64,000 nucleotides of DNA from positions 1 through 64,000 of the forward strand of contig JALJCO010010453.1 in the NCBI GenBank assembly GCA_023101725.1, read 5' to 3'. The notes under the pieces were generated by a model, which worked only from the letters and a program-made list of their open reading frames with translations, did no database searches and was not told where the DNA came from. Both the position numbers and the translations under genes were made by a program. Of this stretch, positions 10,784 to 22,779 are shown one piece after another. The DNA comes from Atherinomorus stipes (Eukaryota; Chordata; Actinopteri; Atheriniformes; Atherinidae). The stretch's first letter is position 1. The number at the start of each line of letters is the position of its first letter.

Positions 10784-12445
10784 TCTCCAAGATGGTGGCG
10801 CGTGTACACACAGCGGCTCCGCTCGCTCCCAACAAAACAGGGTTTTTGTGTTTTGTTCATCATCGTCCTCATCGCGCCCTCATGGCTACAGGTGCAAATA
10901 CTCCCGAGAGTTACTGCTCGACATCTGCAGAAACACGGACATAACTCCAGCAAACGTGGAAACGCTACGGGACTATGGTTTGCTCCAGAGGCCCGCTCAA
11001 TCCCCAACCCCCACACCTGCGCCCAGCCCGCGGTGGAGGCACTACGGACGGAACCTGAGGAGGCAGAAGAAGGGGAAGCACGGTGGTGTCCGAGCTAGAC
11101 TAGCCGCCAGACCACACTGGCTGGCTATCCTGTCCATTACCCTGGCCAACGTACGCTCGCTGGACAACAAACTGGACCGCATCCATTTACTCCAGACACA
11201 CTGCAAGTCTATGGGTGAGTGCTGTGTCCTTGTGTTTGTGGAAACTTGGCTCAACTACAGTGTCCCGGACCATGCTATCCTGCTAGCAAAATGGCTAACA
11301 TGCTTTCGGGCGGACAGAACGCTTGTCAAGAGGGGGAAGACTTGTGGCGGGGGACTGTGTGTTTACATCAACGATGCCTGGTGCCGCGACACTGTGGTGG
11401 TTTGCTGACACTGTTCACCATTGGGGGAGTTTATGATCATCAAGTGCCAGCCATTCTACCTGCCCAGGGAATGTACTGCTATCCTGCTAGCAGGAGTGAG
11501 GCACTGAACAAATTCCACCAGCACATCAGTGAGGAGCTAAAAGCCCACCCTGATGACTTCCTCATCTTGGCTGGGGACTTCAACCATGCCAACCCCAAGA
11601 GTGTGTTTCCACAACTACATGGACATCTCAACTTTCCTACAAGAGGTAACAACATCTTGGACAATGCTTACAAAGTCCTCTCCCTCCCCCACCTTGGAGC
11701 CTCAGACCACTCCACTGTTCTGCTCGTCCCTGCATACAGACTGCTGGTTAAGGTGACTAAACCAATCAAGAAGGAGATCCGGGTGTGGCCAGGGGGGTCA
11801 TTAGAGGCTCTCCAGGACTGTTTCTCCACCACCAACTGGAGCATGTTCAGACATGCAGCCAATTACGACAACACCATAGACTTCCAGAAGTACACTGAGA
11901 CCATCGTGGCCTACATGAGGAAGTGCATGGACGACGTCATAGTCTCTAGAATCATCTACATCCGGACCAACCAGAAACTTTGGTTGGCAGGGGAAGGGGA
12001 AGTCCACAGGCTCCTGAAGGCTCAGAACTCTGCCTTCAGAGCTGGGGACGAGATGGGCCTAAGGACAGCCAAGGCCAACCTGTCACGGGGGATCAGAGAA
12101 GCCAAGAGACAGCATTCCAGGAGGATCGCCGACCGGTTCAGGGACAGCAGAGACTCCAGGAACCTGTGGCAGGGCATCCAGACCATCACGAACTACAAGC
12201 CATTAGGATTGTAATACTGTTCACATTGTCTACTGCCAACCCATTTGTAAATTTGTAATCTTCTGTTCTATTCAAACTTAGGTTTCGTGTTTAGATTTCT
12301 AGGCTATCCGAGCAGATTCCTATATTTTTTTTTTTCTTATAGTTTCTTATATTTTATTATGCACCATGGGTTTGAGAGGACTGTAATTTCACCTGTGTTG
12401 TATGGCTAACATGTGGCACAGATGACAATAAAGTTGACTTTGACT
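10784..12445 (+). mobile_element. Decayed, internally deleted LINE (Rex1/CR1-like, jockey group)
   Basis: The frame at 10746-11408 carries an apurinic endonuclease start (ANVRSLDNKLDRI, then ETWLN). After a frameshift near 11220-11480 the frame 11219-12214 continues with the endonuclease motifs LAGDFNHANP and GASDHS, followed by the linker region up to WQGIQTITNYK. Normally the reverse transcriptase follows. Here the sequence jumps to a 3' UTR that ends CAGATGACAATAAAGTTGAC with (GACTTT) repeats. The element therefore lacks its polymerase and cannot move by itself. The same 3' UTR recurs, inverted, at 31845-32110. Confidence 0.75.
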
Positions 12446-12939
12446 TTGACTTCATGGGGTTTTAAGGCACATTTAGAAACCATAGTCCGCGAGTCTTGGT
12501 CCGTTGGGGACTCGGTTCGGCTGGAGGCAGGGGTGGTCTTCCGGACCGAGCACGCGTTCATGTTGCACTATTGCCAAACGAGCCAAACAGGCCAAGAATC
12601 TCAGATGGCACTGCATTCGGATTCACCGTAGGCGAGGACAAGACGCCCGTACAAGAAGGTTCTCACAACTTCTGTTCCCTCCACAAAGTGACATTATTTT
12701 TGTACGAGAAGCTGGGATATGCTTTCATCAGATCAAATATCGATTAAAGCTTTTACTTCCTCGTACCTCCACATCTGACCACAAGGCATCATGATAAGTA
12801 CTGCAGTCCCACACGTGTTTGTTGTCATACCAATGTTGCCCAACGTTTGACCCACAATGCCAATGCAATTTGTAGTCCACTTCCTGTCTTTGGTTCACTT
12901 GAATTGGACCGAGACCTGCGTTTGTAGGCGGGCCAAGTC

Positions 12940-13040
12940 CGGTTGTTTGTTTCAGATCAGAGTCCATTTGCGCATTCACAACTCCCCTAAACGAAGCGGA
13001 CTTTCTGAGCAAATGGACTCTGATTCGAATAAAAAAAGCT
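12940..13040. repeat. Inverted repeat inside the split-MITE interval
   Basis: CAGAGTCCATTTGCGCATTCACAA is mirrored by CAAATGGACTCTG and GTGAATGCGC about 40-60 bases later. It is probably the terminus of another small DNA element. Confidence 0.5.
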
Positions 13041-13065
13041 TTGTGAATGCGCCCTTTGATTCCTT

Positions 13066-13146
13066 TCATTTGAGTCAGCTGTGCTGGTGCAAGGAGGCAT
13101 GGAAAACCATCAGGACAGCGGCCCTTGAAGACCAACTTTGGAATGT
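13066..13146 (+). mobile_element. Right half of a split GGTGTCC-family MITE
   Basis: The stretch from TTGAGTCAGCTGTGCTGG through GGCATGGAAAACC and CGGCCCTTGAAGACC matches the right arm of 5144-5330. Confidence 0.65.
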
Positions 13147-14500
13147 CACAAATATTGTCGAACCTTGTGTTTTGTATGTTCAAAGACAGAGGGATTCTTT
13201 AGTATTTGAGAAAAAAAAATGTCTAATTTATTGAAAGTTGTTGCTGTCCATCACAGTAACATTTGCAGCTGTGTATCTACTGTGTTTCTGCTTCTTTTGT
13301 TTTCTCTCTGTTCATTTGTTTCTCCTGATTGTAAAGGTGAAAAGAAATAAACCGGCTGTTAACACAACAAGTAGAAGGAAATAATGGGGAACAAAGAAAA
13401 CAGTTTTCTTTGCACACACAGCTGTCATGCTTTCATGTCACACTGTCATTAAAGAAGTAGTTTCAACACAGTTTTTTTTCTGGCCTTACTTACATCAATA
13501 AACTAATTATAAGATATATTGTATCTTCAGAGCAGTTCTTTCACAAACTATTCAAGCTTAGGTCACAGATCTTTAACTTAAAAAATTTACAGAACATTAT
13601 TCATTGCTGCAGAAGTGGAAATATCTCTTGCAGAAAAAAGGTGTGACGTGTGTTGGAATTTATTTCCCTTGCTGGGACTAGGTGAAGAGCACTGATTTAA
13701 TCTCTCATTTCTTTGTTTCGTTGAAGGCAGAGCATCAGGGAATTTTTTTTTTCTACCTTCATTTCCTTATTTTGGCTCTGGTAAATACTTCTCAACTAGT
13801 TTTCAGCAGTGTTTATATTTGAATCACAGAATTCACCAGACAAAATGGCAATTACAAAAATAAAATTGTTTATATATTATTTTTGTTTGTTAGCTGTGAC
13901 AGTAATGAATTGTGAATGACTGATTGAAGCTAAACTTTTGGCTATTTTCTTTTAAATTTCATCTCTGATGTAGTCAAAATTCAAAGTATTGTCTCAAAAC
14001 AAACACAGACACTGCTGTCAGCATCTTGGCTTAAAGTTTGGAGCTAATGTTCACAGAGTTTATTTATTTAGTAAGTTTATTTCTGAGTCCATCCGTCAAC
14101 ATTCTAGGTCCAATTCTTTTCTTTTTCTTTTTTAATTTAGATGCTTTCTTCTGTTCTGTTTATAAAAATATGGTATCTCATACCACTACTGCTGTCAGTG
14201 GGTGTACATTCCAGGTAGGTATACATTCCTCTCAAACAAAACACCCAGATTCTTATAAACACTATTCAGATACATGTTTAAAGGATGTTACTGTAAGTCT
14301 TGGATGACCAAAACTTTGATTCTTCTAAAGAAGACCAAGACTGAAGTTGTGCTGTTCAGGCCTCCAGACTGCCATAAAGCCATTGCCTGTAGCTTTGATT
14401 TTGGTCCCTTACACTGAAAGGGAATGAAAACTTCCACAAAAAGTGTTTAAGTTATTTTTTGACATTGCTCTTGTATTTAATAAGCACGTAACTGCAATGA
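13147..14500. other. Intergenic, no gene seen
   Basis: AT-rich with scattered short frames. No splice-supported exon, RNA gene or complete repeat was recognised. Confidence 0.45.
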
Positions 14501-14511
14501 TGAAAGAAAGA

Positions 14512-14526
14512 AAGAAAGAAAGAAAG

Positions 14527-14611
<85 letters not shown>

Positions 14612-14627
14612 AAGAAAGAAAGAAAGA
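14512..14627 (+). repeat. (GAAA)n - poly(A) - (GAAA)n
   Basis: About 80-90 A residues are bracketed by GAAA tetramers on both sides. It is probably a retroposon tail that has expanded. Poly-Lys and poly-Phe frames across it are artefacts. Confidence 0.95.
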
Positions 14628-14752
14628 TTCGCTCAAGGAAGTGACACACGCATCCAATGGTTGGCTTAGGTATGGTTTATTACTGGCACACTGTAGGAGT
14701 TCTTCTCAAGAAAACTACAAGTCCATCAGGATACCAGTATAGCTTTTATCAG
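14628..14752 (+). repeat. Dispersed repeat copy A (partner at 17848-17980)
   Basis: GGTTGGCTT, GGTTTATTACTGGC, CACTGTAGG and TCAGGATACCAGTA occur in the same order and spacing at 17848-17980. Both copies lie directly after an A-rich tract. Confidence 0.65.
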
Positions 14753-14829
14753 TTTATAAATCTGATCAAAGTCAATCATTTTCTTTCCTCCTTTTTATTT
14801 TGGGACAGTCATCCACGCTTTAGACCTTA

Positions 14830-14886
14830 TTGGGTTTTTTGTTTGTTTGCTTGTTTGTTTGTTTGTTTGTTTGTTTGTTTGTTTAA
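14830..14886 (+). repeat. (GTTT)n microsatellite
   Basis: Repeated GTTT units with one GCTT variant. Confidence 0.9.
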
Positions 14887-14899
14887 AAATTCTTTAAAC

Positions 14900-15400
14900 A
14901 GGTTGATCCCTCTCATCGCTCCAATCTTTTAACCCCACATGGTCCTTCCAGATCACTGAGACTTGCTGACCAGTTGCTCCTCATTGTCCTGGTGTCCTGA
15001 GCTCTGTCTCCTCTGAAATAAAGAGGAGACAGAGCTTTTTCTATTGTTGCCCCCAAACTTTGGAACAGCATCCCCCTCCACATTAGCACCTTTCTTTTGT
15101 GAACATTTTCAAATCTCATTTAAAGACTCTTTTTTTTCTCTCCTTTACTGTTAAACTAGACAAAGTTTTAGACTTTTTTGCAGGATATTACTTTTTATAT
15201 GTTTTTATGTCTTTTTACTTCTCTTGTATTCTGTTTTATTGTTGTTAAGTCTCCCTTTTATCCTATTTTGATTTTTATCTCTCCCAGTTGTACAGTACTT
15301 TGGTCAACTTGTTTTTAAATGTGCTTAAACATTAAGGAACTTGACTTGACTTGACTTGACTTGACTTGACTTGACTTGACTTGACTTGACTTGACTTGAT
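14900..15400 (+). mobile_element. 3' end of an L2/CR1-type LINE with (TTGAC)n tail
   Basis: Degenerate frames carry LLTSCSSLS and VAPKLWNSIPLHIST, the usual C-terminal signature of these elements. The tail contains GTACTTTGGTCAACTTG, TTTTTAAATGTGCTT and then a TTGAC pentamer array at 15341-15398. A matching tail is at 47735-47815. Confidence 0.65.
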
Positions 15401-17840
15401 TTGACATGTTATGACATGCTTAAAAAGGGATATGGTTTGGAAAAATTGGTACCCCAACATACTTTAACCTTTAGGTGAGATGGGAGAATCAAATGTATGC
15501 AACGTTCTTTACCAAACACAATTATATTTGACTGAGGTTTTTGGTTTGTTTGGGGTTTTTGTTGTTGTAGTTGTTTTTTTATTGGTTATGATCAGACTTT
15601 GCCCTACTGGAATGCAGTTCAGCCACACAGGTTGACGGGCTTAAAAGTGGGTGTTGCCATTTTAGTTTGCATCCTATTGTAAGGAGTTTACAAATGAATG
15701 TGGTTCACCAAAGTTCATTAAAGGATGTTGGTAAAACAGAACATAACTTTAAGCAGGTTCCTGTTGCTAAGTCAGGCATCAGAGGCAGGTTTATCGACAT
15801 AATCATATTTACCGTAAGTTATGAAGAAAACAAATGTACTTCCTTACTGTTCTGACCATTTACCACAGCATTCTTTTGTAATGTTGATTATCATAACTAG
15901 TTATATCATAGCTATTTTCTTGCATTAAACAAACTGAACAGAACAGTCATTTTTTCCACATTTTTTAAATCCCACATTTATATACCGTATATACATTATA
16001 TAGAGCAACCAATTCCCTGCTACATATAACTTTGAGGTTGCCAGTAATTGCATTGTTTACATTAACAATATAAGGGAAATGTTTACTTTGGACATTAGAG
16101 GAAACTTTCAAAACAAAGAAATTTAACCAGCAATTTAAGTTCAGTTTAAAAATTATGACATATGGGTATAGTGCAATTTCAGCCTACTGTTTGCAGATTT
16201 TTTTGTGATTATGAATTCTCTAAACTGTTTGCCTTTATTATCAAATTTCTTGCCCTTAGAAAAGAGTTGAGAAGTGGAAACCATCAGCTTAAGAAACTGA
16301 AGTTTTTGTATGCAAAAACCTTAGTATCATGTGTTTCATGGTGTTTATCACTATGATGGTAATGATTTTTCAAATGGTTTACATGAATTGCACCAAATAT
16401 TTGCAGATTACTCACATCTGTTCATTCACCTGTTTTCCTTTTGGCACAGTAATAGTTTAAATGAAAGTGGCTGGTCAAAATAAACATGTCTCATATCACA
16501 CAGAAACACCTCTTTGAAGTATAATGTCAAAAGTCAAACCTCTAATTACAGTATCTGCCTAGGTTGCAACAGGCATGAATCAGCTGGGCTCTGGGTTTCT
16601 CTTGTGAGACAGCTGTCTGGTCTGTTAGGCGGGTTAAGCATTTGATTTAAAGGAAATTACTGGACATTTCATGTGGTAATTTCAGATGCTAAACTGGAAA
16701 AGTGGCTGACTAGGTACCCAGGTGTGTCCCACAGACAGTCAGCTTTGCCTTTCTTATAATGGAATGTAGTGAGGCATTTACAGTTCTCCTTTCAGCATGT
16801 TTCAGTTAATGAGTTAATGCTTTCATTTTTATACTAATCAGGCAAATTGATCCATAAATACTAAACATGTTACATTGAAAACAAAAAGCCTACACCTTAG
16901 ACACCCTTCCTAGGCAAAACTGTTTAATTTACAAAACACATTTTATACACAGAGGTTAATCAAATTTCTCACAAAAGACGACTGTAAAGGATTAGAGCCT
17001 CAAAATTCACAAGCGAGCTGTATCTTCTCTAAAACGTGTTCAAGAGCCACCTCTGTGCTGTGATTGGCAAACTTTAATGTAAATGATACCAGCTTTTATT
17101 TTTTCTTTTCAACTGGAATTGCCTGAATGCAGTTTTCAGGCATTATAAACTGGGCAAAAAAAAGAAACATTTTAATGAAGCTTTAAAAAAAAGATCAACA
17201 AAAACACTTTCATGCTGTATTATATCCAATGTCTGTTGATGGTGGCTTGAGGTTTGGTCAAACTTAAGCTGAATGATCAAGTTATTGGGAGTTTGGCTGC
17301 TTCTTTTCAAAAGTGTAAATCCTGCTCTGTTGACAGCCATCAGAAATTCAGACTCTTTAATCTGTTTTATTTTGAAAGTCTCTCGCAATGTTTTCATTTC
17401 AGTTTGCAGCTGAGCAGAAAAAGGAGTAGATTTCACATAAACTACATCTGTTTTTTTGTTTTTTTTTACTTTAATTCTTCAGAGAGCAGCTGTATGTTCA
17501 CTGTGTAACATACAGTTAAAGCCCAGATCAAATAAATGATGAACATAGATGCGCTTGCTGCCTTGCGTGTGTGCATGTGTATCAATTGTTTGACTGTGTG
17601 GTATCGCAGGTTCATCAGTAACCTTCCTTGGGTTTTTGTGAGCATACTTTTCTCTGGTATGCTGCAGGTAGAAAATTTACAGTGCTGTGTTTCCTCATAT
17701 CTGATCTTGTCTGCTTTCATTTGCAGACCACTACCAGTATGCGGAACTTTAACATGACTGACAGCCTGGCAATTGTGTTTTCTGGAAGTATAATAGTGAA
17801 TGGGTGGGGCTGCACGTTTGAGGGATAGACATCACGCTTA
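15401..17840. other. Intergenic, no gene seen
   Basis: No exon-like, RNA-like or clear transposon structure was found. The open frames are short and of AT-rich composition. Confidence 0.45.
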
Positions 17841-17847
17841 CATAAGA

Positions 17848-17980
17848 AAAAAAAAGATTCTTTTGAGGAAGTAACATACACATTAAAGGGTTGGCTTTTG
17901 GTTTATTACTGGCTCACTGTAGGGGCAGATCTTCTCCGACAACTACTTGTCTGTCAGGATACCAGTACACCTGGAAGACT
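17848..17980 (+). repeat. Dispersed repeat copy B (partner at 14628-14752)
   Basis: It follows an AAGAAAAAAAAAG tract and shares TTTATTACTGGCTCACTGTAGG and TGTCAGGATACCAGTACAC-type blocks with copy A. Confidence 0.65.
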
Positions 17981-20900
17981 TCCTGAAAACATGAGATCAA
18001 CTTTATCATCCATAAGACTCACAGTAGTGCGATGAAAACATAAAATACAACTTTGATTAATGTTTATGAGAGAAAATTGCAACCAGAGTTTTAAAAAGGT
18101 GCTCCAAAGGTGGTGATCGTTTTGCTAAGGAAATTCTTTCATCTGATAACAATGACTTGAGCAGGTGACACATGTTCCGTAGACATGTTCTATTTTGGGC
18201 CAAAGAAGACATTCAGTTATGCAAAACTATAATTTCAAGTCTTTTAGACTTGAGGTTAATGCACTAATTTCAGTTACACTGAGAAATTCAATACTGCTCT
18301 AACAGATGATATAACAAATCACATGTTTCTATCATTATGAAAATCTTTACTTTTGGGGGAATGTATAACTACTGCTTGCAATGTAAATATCCCATCAGTC
18401 AAAGCTGGTTAAGTGGAGAACAACTCCTCTTATATGCAGACAATTTAATGGTGCATAGAAACCCATTCAGTGGCAGAGATCTGCTTTAAATATTCTTTCA
18501 GATGTAAACTAGTTAACTATAGAATAATAGGTTAAAAGTTGGGAGTTTTGCATTTAATATATATTTTTTTATAAACCACAAGCAATGCTGACAGTTAGTT
18601 GGAAATATACCTGGAAATCCTTCATTTTCTTTTACAGTGAAATATGTTGAAACACGAGGAAGTAGAAAGTAAATCAATATTTGTTCTTGTCTTTAAGAAC
18701 CTGTAGAGTCTGTATAAAAAAATACTGAGTGTGCCTTGTCTTTGTTAAGTAAACACATTACCTTTATTTGCCATGGATGAATAATAAAAACACAAATACC
18801 CCAAATCTAAAGAGGCATACATTTTAGAAACACTTTTTATAATCATAACTGGTCCTTATTCTCCTGACAAGTCTTTAATAATAATAAGACATTTAGAAAA
18901 ACAAGATTGTTTAATAAGCAGACAGTTCGAGCAGTAAGTCATTAATGTCAGAATTGTGTTTACTTAAAAAAAAAGGTTTTTTTATTGTTTTGACAGGCAT
19001 TAGTCAATAAGTGTACACAACTAACAGTTTTTCATAAATTATACTGTGATCTGTCCATCCATGTCCCATTTATTCTGTTCAGGATCTGAAGCAGATACCA
19101 GCTGCCACTGGACAAGAAGAAACCAGAGCAGTCAGAGAAAGTCCAACTGGGCACAAGGTGAACAAAACACAGAGAACGACCCAAGCTGAGATTCAAAACA
19201 GGGAGGTGACAGTGCCAACCACAGTCTCCCCATGTACACCCTACAAGATGATGCATTCAATGAACAACAATGTTTTTAAATAAATTAAATACATTTTAAT
19301 CAGTTTGAATTGATGGGGGAAAGCATCAGCTGAAATGTTCAATAAATAAGTTATATTTTGTCTTTTTAATGAAGGATATTATAATCAAAGGACAACACTT
19401 TATAATCCTCCTTGTGTCGAAAGTGACACTTACTCATTAAATATTAGTATTTTAAATAGAAGAAAAGGAACGAATAGAAAGGAAACTGGCTGCAACATGT
19501 ACATGTTTCCGGCTGGGAATTCTTGGAACAAAGAAGTGCAGACTCACCTGTTCTGTCACACCTCAGGCAGTCAATCATGTAAAAATGTGTTGACACAGAA
19601 CTTATTTCCTTGCATAATGTTCTTACGTCAGGCAACAAATCAGTGTAACTGAGAAAAACCCTGTTTGAGCACTGCCTATGACTACCTCACAGTTTTATTT
19701 CTCTATTCTAATTCAATTAAAAGCACACAATTAAAATCATACCTTTAAGATGGTGCTGCGTCATTGATTGATTGAGTTTTAATAAGGGACAGTGAACATC
19801 ATTATACATTGTATATGTAGAATACATGGGATTTAGCTGGAGTTAATTTCTATTCCTAGTCCCTTTGTGGCAAAGTCAGCCACAACACACCACAGCACAA
19901 GCACCAGTACAATAAAAACATACATATAAGTGCAAATAGACAAAAGATCTGCACAATCAGTGTCATTAGATCTCAGTATAGGCATGTCATGAAAGGCCCC
20001 AAAGCCTGCAGCATCACTAATATAAAGCAAACTAAAGACAGAAGAGCTCTCCAGCAGGTCAGGGGCAAAGTTTTTAAGTACAGATCTTGGTTATCTTTTA
20101 CATACAGTATGTACCGTAAACTCTGGATATCCTTTAGAATACCATAAGGTACATTCAAGGTAAATGGAATAGCACCAGGTTCGTTAAAAAAAAAAGTAGA
20201 CCACTAATCTACACAAATCAGGCAAGAGCAGCAATTATCAGAGAGACAACTGCAAAAGCCAAAGGTAACCTTAGCAGGATTACAAAACCCCATGTTAGAC
20301 ACTGGAATGACTGGAGTCTCATTCGACCACTTCAAACCAAACACTCCACAAAGCTCATTTTCGTGGAAAAATTGCAACAGGCAAAAAAGTAACAAGGTAC
20401 TTTAGTTAAGTTTTGCTAAAACTGAGCTTAAATGAAATGTCAAATTAATTTTGCCAATGACAAAAATTGATAATGGTATAATGCAAACGATGCATTTCAG
20501 CACCAAGTATGATATTTTTCAACCTTTAAAAAGTAGTTTTGATTTCCCAGTAATGCCACTGACTAATCCAACCAGGAAGTGACTGATATTTTAGCAAAGT
20601 GGTGTCATGCTGTCGATTGAACCAAAAGTCCCCCCCCCCCTACTGCCTTTAGGGAATTTGTAAAAGGAAACACTTGAATAGTATCTTCTCCAATGTGTAA
20701 ATGCTAAGATGAGCTGTATTTCCCACTGATTCAGAGGACACCATTATGGGTTGTATTTGATTATATAAACAATTTATTTGGTGACTTTGATTGGGGGACT
20801 TAGACAGATGTGCAGCAGAATGTCAGCAAACCAGTTCAAACCCAGCTTTACATTTTCTGGAAAGAAATTGTTGAGACAGTCAGCAACAAAGAGGATCTAA

Positions 20901-21450
20901 CTGCTTGCAAAGAGTTTATTGGGAGTTAAAAATCTTAAATATAATTTCCAACAATGATGCATGAGCAATATTTTACAGAATAATATGCATAATGAACACA
21001 ATATATTGTTAAATCCAAAGAAAAATCATCTTCATAAGTAAGATCAAAATATAGTCAAGCTATAATTAGACAGAGTAACAGCATATACCGTATTTCAACT
21101 ACAAAGGTGAAGGACTATCAGCTCTGCATTTACTGTGCTGGTTATTGTTGTCAGTCTATTCTCAGCCTTTCCTGGATCTACACTCCAGATTGTTCAAGAC
21201 CTATCCATGCGTACAAAACCATATATACCCTCATTAAAAGCATTTATGACTGGTCTTTGTCACCCTAGAAATTAAACCTCAGTAATTTCCTCAGATGAAC
21301 CACAGAGAGCACCAAAAGTAAGAAATTTTGCAGGTTGAAGAATCTTGCCTCAGTATCTCTCTGTATTGAGATTGCCTCCAATAAAGACAAGTCTTTTTTC
21401 CGGTGAAGGAGATGCCGCTCCACACTGCCTCCACCAGAAGCTCTTTCTCT
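17981..21450. other. Intergenic; one degraded repeat, otherwise nothing recognised
   Basis: About 19057-19260 on the minus strand resembles the start of the abundant repeat seen at 9535 (GGGAGGTGACAGTGCCAACC is its inverted head). About 19745-19970 carries an inverted retroposon-like segment. No host exon was seen. Confidence 0.4.
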
Positions 21451-21454
21451 AATC

Positions 21455-21667
21455 CAGGGTTTCTCAATCCTGGTCCTCAGGGACCCCTGCCCTGTGTGTA
21501 TTCCAGGTTTCCAACTCCACCACACCTGATTCAGATCAACTCAACTGCTCATCAAGTTCTTTGCAAGCTGCTAACAAGCCTTTCATCTGCGTCAGATGTG
21601 ATGAAGTAGGAGTATCTTGAAAACCAGCAGGGCAGGGGTCCCTGAGGACCAGAATTGGGAAACACTG
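21455..21667. mobile_element. hAT-type palindromic MITE with 8-bp target duplication
   Basis: It begins CAGGGTTTCTCAATCCTGGT and ends ACCAGAATTGGGAAACACTG, which is close to its inverted complement. The arms include GGGACCCCTGCCCTG mirrored by CAGGGCAGGGGTCCC. The flanks CTCTAATC (21447-21454) and CTCTAATT (21668-21675) match at 7 of 8 positions, as expected for hAT insertion. Confidence 0.8.
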
Positions 21668-21675
21668 CTCTAATT

Positions 21676-22700
21676 AATTAATATTCTTAGCATCTTCAAT
21701 ACTGACCTATAGTTCAACTATAGCAGGGTCCATGCTCACAGGTGCTGCTAATTATGCATGATTGTCAGCACCTGGGGTCAGAGGTGGACATTTCAGGTAT
21801 CAGATAGTAAAAATACTGCCATGTTTTTGGATTTACCTGCACATTTAGGTGGTTTCACTAACAAGCTTATCTTCCTGCAGAGGAGCTGTGCTCATTAAAT
21901 TCATCTGGTTTAATGATAAGTTAGAACAACTGCTGGACATGATTTTTTGCTCTCTGGATCAGGAATGTTCACCTCTGTCGAGGTAGGCCTACCAGAAGTT
22001 CACAACAAGAGTCAAAAGCAGAATAAACAGTTTGAGCAATGACAGGGAAGATTTGGCAAGTTTGTTTTTCATAGGTGCAACCCACATAATCAACCTTTTC
22101 TTATCAATAGGATAAGATGGTCAGTAATTATGGCAAAAATGGTATGAATAGGCTACTGTTACAAAATAGAAATAATTGAACAAACTCGGTTTTATTTACC
22201 CTTTGTTCAAACTTCAGTTAAATCAGTCAGAAATCATTAATGGTTTTAAAAATGGTATTCTTTCTGCTCTGCTGTCATCTGCTGGTGACTTGAGAAACCA
22301 CAGTCCGGTGTTTAAATAAAAGTCTTAGCAGAAGGCTTTTTATTTAATTTTTTTTCTCCCTTTTTTTTTCTTTTTCTAGTACCAGCGATTAATAACTATT
22401 AAGACGAACTCAGTTCAAACTATTTTTACATCATGTTATACCAAGTTAACAAAGCATGAAGATGAACCCACATTTTATCTTCTGTTTTGTTTTTCTCGTA
22501 GAAAAAAATACCTTGAGCAAAGTGTTAGTTAAAAACACATTTATGCAGTTCATTTTGTTTTCAATCTTGTTTAACAGTGCTACAGATGGCATGTAATTTG
22601 TCCAGAAATATTTGGATTTATTTAATTTCTCATAACAGCGCCTGCGCTTTATACATATTGCTCTGATTGGGTGAGACCAGTCAGGCTGTTTTTCCGGTGC
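21676..22700. other. Upstream region of the saposin gene; no further gene seen
   Basis: AT-rich, becoming GC-richer in the last 100 bases before the start codon at 22780. A weak TTTTTATAG lies about 50 bases before the ATG. No other exon was recognised. Confidence 0.4.
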
Positions 22701-22779
22701 GACCCCGACAGCAGCTAGCGCTGATGTTTTTATAGACGGAGTCATCTGCGTTTCATTCCGCCCTGAGCTCCTGGAAACC

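Noticed and set aside
10690..11016. Minus-strand frames across the LINE
   Set aside because: Antisense shadows of the endonuclease frame and the MITE.
14409..14742. Open frames of poly-Phe and poly-Lys
   Set aside because: Produced by the A-tract and GAAA repeats.
18375..18500. LLLYADNLMVHRNP, resembling the YADD box of reverse transcriptases
   Set aside because: Too short and isolated to call a LINE fragment; no flanking motifs found.
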